Source: Benincasa hispida (taxonomy: Eukaryota > Streptophyta > Magnoliopsida > Cucurbitales > Cucurbitaceae). Taken from it: 64,000 nucleotides of DNA. Made by a program: the position numbers and the translations under genes. How positions within the stretch are numbered: position 1 is the stretch's first letter; every line of letters starts with the position of its first letter. The notes beneath the pieces are model-generated. The model was not told the DNA's origin. It was given only the letters and a program-made list of their open reading frames with translations, and did no database searches. This document shows, in pieces, positions 57,532 to 64,000 of the stretch. The DNA lies in NCBI RefSeq assembly GCF_009727055.1, contig NC_052357.1, forward strand, positions 9,310,720 through 9,374,719, written 5' to 3'.

Positions 57532-60199
57532 ACAAATATGAATATGAATGAATGAACACGTATATGAGTTAAAGAGACTTTATGCGATACTACTTTAAAT
57601 ATATGCGTTGTTAATGATATGCTCATAGTATGCAATGGAGTAATGCATTCACAAGTTTCCTTGCGCTGAAACCAAGTATAATTTCAACGTAAGTTTCCTC
57701 AGAATAATCTGAGGTTGAACACAGGGATTGTTTTCGTTAATGCGTTACTTTTGTGATACATGCGACTGGTTTTTATTACAAATGAATAAAAGAAATTTGG
57801 TTTATACAGGAATTTAATTATGGTAGCGCGCTTGGAATGGTGATGATCATAACATTTAATACTAAGATTAAGCGTTCGATACATGGTGTGAATGAAAGAT
57901 TAAGAAGATGAATACAAATGATGAAATAGAGATTGGAAACAAATACAGAAAGAGTGTCAACGTCTTGACACAGATTTGAACAGAGATTATGCTTATTGGC
58001 GTGTGGAAGTGGTGGAGAGGAAAGCTTCCTTCTCAGGCTTGCTTTCCAGATAGAAGTGACCTTTGCACAGAGCTTCAGCTATGGGGATTGGAAGGATTCT
58101 CTGCTCAGAGACTCACCTCTCGGTCTTGTCTCATGGTTCTTCCCAGATCTACTCTGTAAGGCGCTTCAAACCGGTCTCTTTCTCAGAATCAGTATATGCA
58201 CGTCTCTATGTATACAAGTATATCTTTCAATGAAATTACAGAAGTTATTTATAGGCGAAGCTGGACTCTTTGCATTGTGGTCCCCACTTTATGGTTAAGG
58301 TAGTTCCTGAAATGACGGAGTGAATATTCCTTCTGTTATGCAATCAATCCCATTAGAAATGCACAACTGACAGTTGTACATTCGTCAGTACTCTCCGCAA
58401 TTGCGTTGCTTTGTACATCTTCGATCTATCGCCATATGCGGTGTTGTTTTTGGTTACCGCATGCGGTTGAGATTTTGATCGCTAAGCTCTTGATCGATTG
58501 TCGCATGCGTTGTCATTGTGTTGATTGTCCCTTCATTCTCGATTGATGGGCGTAATGCGACGTAGATGCGTTGTACATTTTATCTTTGAGCCAACGCATT
58601 CGGTGACTGATTTCTTGCAAAACAGAATTGAAACATTCTATTCTACCATCGCAATGGTGTTAGTGGATGTATTGATGACATTTTATAATTCTCGCATTTC
58701 TTAGCCAATTTCTATATTATCGATACAAATTTTCTTTCTTTCAGTCGCAATATCTAAATAAAACAGTATAAATAACTTGTAATTCTACAAGTTATCACAC
58801 CCCCAAATTTAGATATATGCTTGTCCTCAAGCATATCTTCAACTAAGACAATATTGTTTAATTCCTATCCTAAATTTCTGCGTCGATTGGTTACTTCGAA
58901 TGCTCTACCTAGGCAACATTACTTAACAATGCAATTTCCTTCTATCCTTGATAATTCATAAACAAGCCCTACTTTATTCTTTTATACAATAAATCCCTAC
59001 TAAAAAAAAAAAAAATCCTTTCTTGTTTTGAAAAGAATGTTTACCTCTTCTTGTAAAAACAACTTGGTGTGTCCATATGCAGTGGTCTAATTTGCGTCAT
59101 TTATTAGAGACTATTGATCATGGTTACACCTATCATTTTGGCTTGTTCCCACGACTGTCATGCGAACATTGCTAACTACGGTTTGTGTGCCATTTTCAAC
59201 TTTAACTCTTGATTTTCAGCTAAGTTAAACTTTTGCTAGTCAGAGAAGTTGTCTCTTATACTCTTATTTTTTCTCATATTTTTTTCTCATTTATCTCTTT
59301 CTTTCATACTGCGTCATTCTTTGGAAACCCACCTTCGTTTTGCCTTGCTCATACGGGTGTCATGCGGGCATCTAACTACGAGCAGATTCCTTTCACGACT
59401 TAACTCTTATCAAGGTTGGGTTTTTTTTGGGATTTACCTTGCGCTGACATTGGAGTTTGTATGATTTTTTTTTTTTTTTTAACAATAATAAACATATTTT
59501 CTTAATGACCGCATCCACTTTGATCGCATCTGCTCAGACCTTCCCCACCCCCAAATTTAGAGATGTGCAAGGTCCTCATTGTGTTGTTTTAGATAGAATA
59601 GGCAAACACTGAGTCAAAATTTTGAAAAGAAGGTTTGAGCAGAATTTAGAAGGATAGAATGATAAAAGGAATAGTCAAACACTTAGTCATAAACTTGATA
59701 TGCTAAAAAGATGTGTTCTTTGTTATGCATGCACTGTGCCATAAACTTGACACGATGTTTTTATGTCTTAATCTCTTTTTATCTTTAAGCATGTGGACAA
59801 ATATGAATATGAATGAATGAACACGTATATACGTTAAAGAGACTTTATGCGATACTACTTCTAAATATATGCGTTGTTAATGATATGCTCATAGTATGCA
59901 ATGGAGTAATGCATATCACAAGTTTTTTCGCGCTGAAACCAAGTATAATTTCAACGTAAAGTTCTCGAAAATAATCTGAGGTCGAACACAGGGATTGTTT
60001 TCTTAATGCGTTACTTTTGTGATACATGCGACCGGTTTTTACAATGAATAAAGAAATTGGTTTATACAGGAATTTAAATTGCGATGACATAAATTGCGTT
60101 GATAAAATAAAATTGCGTTATAAAGTAAAATCCTAAAACTCAGAACCTTGCGTCCAAGAAACTGCTTTTAGAGGCGCGGCGTTGGGTGTATTTGGTGAA

Positions 60200-60964
60200 A
60201 CGGCGACTCATCTCAACTTCCCATGACAAATTTTTTTTTGAAGGATAGAGTCATGGCCGCATATTGCATCGTACACGGGCATTCCAATAGATGTGGGCCA
60301 GTTGATCGCAAGACAGATTCGAGGTTTTGTGGGGCATATAAGAGGCCAGTATTTTTCCCTTGGAAAATTTCAAAGCTTATGCCTATCATTGGGTGTAGGT
60401 ATTGAGGAAGAACCAATGCCAGAAGTTCATGGCCTCATAAACATCAAGATTTTGAGAATGCTTTTCAAAGATTCCCTCCATTGACCCGAGCTCCCATTGA
60501 AGAGGCCCATCATTGATTTGAATGCGCCGCAACAACCAAAGCCCAAGAAACAGCATAAGGTTGACAAAGGAAAGGAAAAAGTCCAAGAATCATCACCGCA
60601 AGATCAAAAACCCTTGGACCCTTTACCTTCTGTGATCCACCCTCCAAGCCCCCCTGCAGAACCTCCCTCCCCACTCCCTGAACATTTTACCAACCTTCTC
60701 CTTGCTCCTGATTCACCAAACACATATCCAGTAGCTCCATCCTCCCCTTCATCTTCACCGCAATTTTTCCCTCCACCGTTGCATGTTAATGACCAACACG
60801 ATTTTGGTGAAGGCACTTTTGCCCAACCCCAAAACGATGATGGCAAAACATCGAAGGCACAACCCACCATTGCCATCTTAGCTGCCGACCTTGCTGATAT
60901 GCGTTCTCTCTTCTCTCAGCAACATGACTTTTTCTGCCAGCGAATAACAGAGGTATACGAGTGA
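60200..60964 (+). pseudogene. Athila-associated ORF ('putative plant transposon protein'-like)
   Basis: The frame KDRVMAAYCIVHGHS (60,241-60,286) shifts by one base into IDVGQLIARQIRGFVGHIRGQ and SLCLSLGVGIEEEP (to about 60,420). After a stop at 60,482-60,484 a Pro/Ser-rich part follows (60,497-60,964; IIDLNAPQQPKPKKQ, HPPSPPAEPPSPLP, ending DLADMRSLFSQQHDFF). The first part resembles the domain called 'putative plant transposon protein' in gypsy-associated plant ORFs; this is recall, moderately sure. It sits where Athila elements carry their extra 3' ORF. At least two breaks. Confidence 0.55.
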
Positions 60965-61760
60965 CAAGCAGAATTGCAACGCAGTGTTTCTACGACAAGG
61001 CAGGTGTTAATCAATATTCAACGCAATATCTACACGATACACCTGAACCAAAGGTAAGTAGTAGGGCGCAACCATGAATAATTCAAATTTTTGACAACAT
61101 ATCCACATGTCCCATGGTGCCTCCGCATCTTTAGCAACATCTACACTTCGAAGAAGCTTCTCGTGTACCTTATCAAAATCCTCCACCTGAACCTCCTCCT
61201 CAATAATTCTACAATTTTTTATTGTGGTCATTCTTTTATTTTTATTTCATTCATTATTATTTCTATGTATAGAAGCTATTACTTGATTCTTTGTACATGC
61301 TCCAATTTTGTATTGCATTATTTGTAATTCTTTGTATGCTTGGTTAATTTTTAATACAACTGAGTAACAATTCTTTCCATATGCGTTAGCCTCTTATTTA
61401 TCATCCTTTGTCAATGATTGCAATGTTCTTGATCTTTTAGTTTGCGTTATTCATTGCGCTGCCATGATGACTAATATGCATACCCTTAGTAACATTTCCC
61501 ACACTTTGTATTTTCTTACTAGCACTTAGATAATTCGTAGCAATAGTACTGCTTTACCGTTTATCCTTCAAAATTCTGCTCAAACCTTCTTTTCAAAATT
61601 TTGACAAGTGTTTGTCTATTCTGTCCAAAACAACGCAATGAGGACCTTACGCATCTCTAAATTTGGGGGTGGAGAAGGCTTGAGCAGATGCGATCAAGTG
61701 GATGCGGTCATTAAGAAAATGCGTTCATTATTGTCCAATCAAATGAACCAGATTAAGGGT
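60965..61760 (+). other. Element Q 3' internal non-coding region
   Basis: The stretch 61,560-61,760 is the reverse complement of the internal segment of array H (about 56,640-56,860), including the tract AAATTTGGGGGTGG (61,659-61,672). The rest is non-coding. Confidence 0.65.
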
Positions 61761-62432
61761 AGTTTAAGGACAGGATCTAGACTTGGGCAGGTTAGGTCAA
61801 AATCTAGGTTTGGAAGAACCAGATTAGAACGCATAAACGAGAGATAGGCGCTTAGGAATGAGCACTATTTTCTATTAACACATTGCATGCATCTTAGCGA
61901 TAAGATATGATTATATGTGGTCATCTTGCTTTCATGCATTTTGCATCAACGCATAGGACAAGAGTAGAGACTTAGGGATAAGCTCTATGGACACTTTGCA
62001 TTCAACACATGCATCCTAGACTTAGGAACATCGCATTTACATTGGAAAATGACTTGCTGTGCATGGTTATAATATGATCGCATAGTCTGACGCATTCCTG
62101 AGTAACGCTAGTTAAAGATCTTCCCAACTCGTTCATCGCATACTCATTGCATCTATCAACGCAACTGTCTTTCTCAAATCTGCCGCCTTTATTTATTTCT
62201 CTTTTTTATCAATGCAAACAACAAACCCAACGATTTCTTTATTTAACTGGTCACCGCAAGTCTTCATAAAAATCACCAACGCAACTATTTTCACAAGTCC
62301 CTGTGTTCGACTCTGGACTTACCAGGAAACTCAGAGGATTTACACTTGACATCCGCTGGGGAAACTTGAGTGCACAACGCAAATCCATCAACGCATATCA
62401 TCCATATTTCCACCACATAATTTCGAGCATCA
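61761..62432 (+). repeat. Element Q LTR (3' half)
   Basis: From about 61,800 it follows the second half of element O's 5' LTR (GTTCGACTCTGGACTTACC at about 62,304-62,322 is the shared leader phrase) and ends ...CGAGCATCA at 62,432. The TG-end half of the LTR is missing. Confidence 0.7.
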
Positions 62433-62438
62433 AGTTTT

Positions 62439-62456
62439 TGGCCCCGTTGCCGGGGA
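62439..62456 (+). other. Primer-binding site of element Q (tRNA-Asp type)
   Basis: TGGCCCCGTTGCCGGGGA begins seven bases after the LTR. It complements the 3' end of plant tRNA-Asp with one mismatch, better preserved than in element O. Confidence 0.85.
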
Positions 62457-62529
62457 CTTCGGCAAGATAGTTTGTTAACAGTAATTTTTGTGATTTCTTT
62501 GCAGAACTCTCAATCTCTGGTGAACTACG

Positions 62530-64000
62530 ATCCGGAGATTGAGAGAATATTTCGAAGGAGACTAAGAGATCGCCAACAACAACCACAATCCGACAAAGAA
62601 GAGATGGCGGAGCAGCCTGGATATGGAGCACTAAAACGATAATAATGTCATGGCGAATCCAATTTTATTGGCAAACGATTGCAATAGACGCATCAGGGAC
62701 TATGCACTGCCAAATCTCTATGATTTCTCTCTGGGAATTATGAGGCCTACCCTTGATGGAAGTAGATTCGAGATGAAACCGGTGATGCTGCAGATGATCC
62801 AGACTGCAGGTCAATTCGGAGGAAGGCATGGCGAGGATCCGCATGCCCACCTCCGAAGTCTTATTGAAATCTGCAATACTTTTGTGTTCCCGAACATCTC
62901 TGCTGAAGAAGTTTGACTAACGTTGTTCCCATTTTCTCTCTGTGATCAGGCTAGAAAATGGGCATATTCGCTCGAACCAGGAGAGATCACTTCTTGGGAG
63001 AAGGTGGTGGAGAAATTCATGAAGAAGTATTTTCCACCTACCGAGAACGCAAGACGAAGGAAGCTTATTACTAATTTTGAACAAGAGATGGACGAATTGC
63101 TCAGCGATGCTTGGGTGAGGTTTAAAAGGTTGGTCTGGGATTGTCTGCATAATGGGTTACTAGACTGCCTCCAAATGGAAATTTTCTATCATGGTTTGAA
63201 CCCTGCTTCCCAGACCGCTGTCAATGCGTCAGTCGCTGGTGGTCTGCTTGACAAAACTTACGATGAGGCGAAGAATATCCTGGACCACATTCCAAGAACC
63301 ATGAAGACTGGAGAGAGAGTGACCAGAGATTGAGACTTAAAGATTCTGATGCAAACAACAGTGCCATTGTTTGATTACAAAACCCAATGACCGCAATGAT
63401 AAATTTGATTCAAGGAATGGCTATCAGCAACCCAACACTGCAAGGTGGGCAAATAAATGCAATAAGTCAAAACACCACAAGGTGTGCAACTTGCGGTGAT
63501 GGGCACGAGATGGAAGATTGCCCGCAAAATCCACAGTCTGTATATTTTGTAAAGAATAATCCCTTTCAAACACTTACAACCCCAGGTAGAGAAACCACCC
63601 CAATTTTACCTGGAAGAATAAACAACAAAATTTTCAACTTGTGGCGTAAAAAGAAGGGCCACCAGGATTCTTCCAATGCAACAATGGTCAACAGAGTAAT
63701 CGAGCAAGTAGGTCACAACAACCACCGCAATCCTCTTCTCTGGAGAGCCTATTGAAGCAATATATAGAGAAAAATGAGACGATGCTTCAAAGTCAGGCTA
63801 TGTCCATCCGCAACCTTGAATTGCAAATGGGTTAGATTGCGTGTGAGTTGAAGAGTCGACCGCAAGGGGCATTGCCAAGTTTAACCGAACTTCCACGCAA
63901 CCCAGAGGGATCAGGTAAGGAACAATGTCAGGTTGAGACATTGCACAGTGGAAAGATTGTAGAGGGAGAAAAGAAGGAACACAGTAGAATAACTTCCATT
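62530..64000 (+). pseudogene. Element Q gag (Athila-like), runs off the window
   Basis: Opens with RRIRDYALPNLYDFSLGIMRP (62,690-62,745), FEMKPVMLQMIQTAGQFGG and HGEDPHAHLRSLIEICNTF. A stop at 62,914-62,916 follows, and the frame resumes with FPFSLCDQARKWAYSLEPGE (62,926-62,985). Then come FMKKYFPPTENARRRK and MEIFYHGLNPASQTAV, and the zinc knuckle CATCGDGHEMEDC (C-X2-C-X3-H-X4-C, about 63,487-63,525). Only a few stops separate long open parts, so this is the youngest-looking gag here. Protease and RT, if any, lie beyond the end. Confidence 0.88.

Larger units (their letters stand above)
54036..60140 (-). repeat. Tandem array H of Athila-like LTR plus 3' internal units
   Basis: A 2.8-kb unit starting GTTATGCATGCACTGTGCC occurs at 54,064-56,875, 56,876-59,721 and, partial, 59,722-60,140. 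Each full unit contains a minus-strand LTR (beginning TGATAACTTGTAG at 55,973 and 58,797, after the tract AAATTTGGGGGTG), then about 900 bp of internal 3' sequence, then the next LTR. Unit 2 lacks about 590 bp of LTR relative to unit 1 (near 57,820) and holds an N gap. No coding frames. Confidence 0.82.

Noticed and set aside
56867..57635. Four long open frames of 200 or more codons
   Set aside because: They consist almost entirely of N from the assembly gap and encode nothing.
60604..60876. Minus-strand Gly-rich frame
   Set aside because: Mirror image of the Pro-rich coding segment on the plus strand.

Overview
The window looks like a repeat-rich nuclear stretch from a dicot plant. The base composition is AT-rich, there is one spliced plant gene, and nearly everything else is decayed or nested LTR retrotransposon, LINE and MITE sequence. 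A cucurbit is my best guess, from the style of the hairpin MITEs and copia LTRs; this is inference and only moderately certain. I see no bacterial genes, tRNA, rRNA or CRISPR array.

Layout. 1-3,477: tail of a plus-strand copia element (A) with a 2.06-kb LTR, inserted in the 3' LTR of a minus-strand Sirevirus-like copia element (B, 3,478-12,588). B is split by a solo LTR (D, 7,189-10,897) that itself holds another LTR (C), and its gag carries a ~550-bp compositionally foreign insert that may be mitochondrial. 12,589-16,467: a minus-strand copia remnant (E) that kept gag-protease but lost integrase and RT. 16,468-31,420: a Russian-doll stack, where LTR K holds solo LTR L, L holds LTRs J and M, and J holds an Athila-like Ty3/gypsy element O (20,816-27,370) with LTRs, a tRNA-Asp primer site, gag and protease but no RT or integrase. 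31,421-45,500: the only host gene, three coding exons encoding 472 residues of the Ser/Pro-rich 'hydroxyproline-rich glycoprotein family' type. Its 10.6-kb first coding intron is filled with LINE pieces, a Tourist-like MITE and a rearranged gypsy element. 45,500-52,800: two hairpin MITEs, a decayed copia element whose LTR contains a leftover sequencing adapter, and a gag-only copia remnant (F). 52,800-64,000: a chromovirus RT remnant (G), a tandem array of Athila LTR units (H) with a 581-N gap, and the 5' part of another Athila-like element (Q) that runs off the end.

The most interesting biology is inside the long copia LTRs. Nine copies from several subfamilies, on both strands, share four short stem-loops whose two arms change together while pairing is kept. 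That pattern is expected of a selected RNA (or cruciform) structure, not of drifting LTR sequence. The Athila LTRs separately begin with a stem capped by a GAAA loop, again with paired changes.

The assembly needs care. A 38-bp Nextera mate-pair junction sits at 46,617-46,654 between two identical 137-bp copies. The 17-N gap at 3,200 lies between near-identical 64-bp ends. The 581-N gap at 56,951 falls inside sequence that is continuous in two sister copies.
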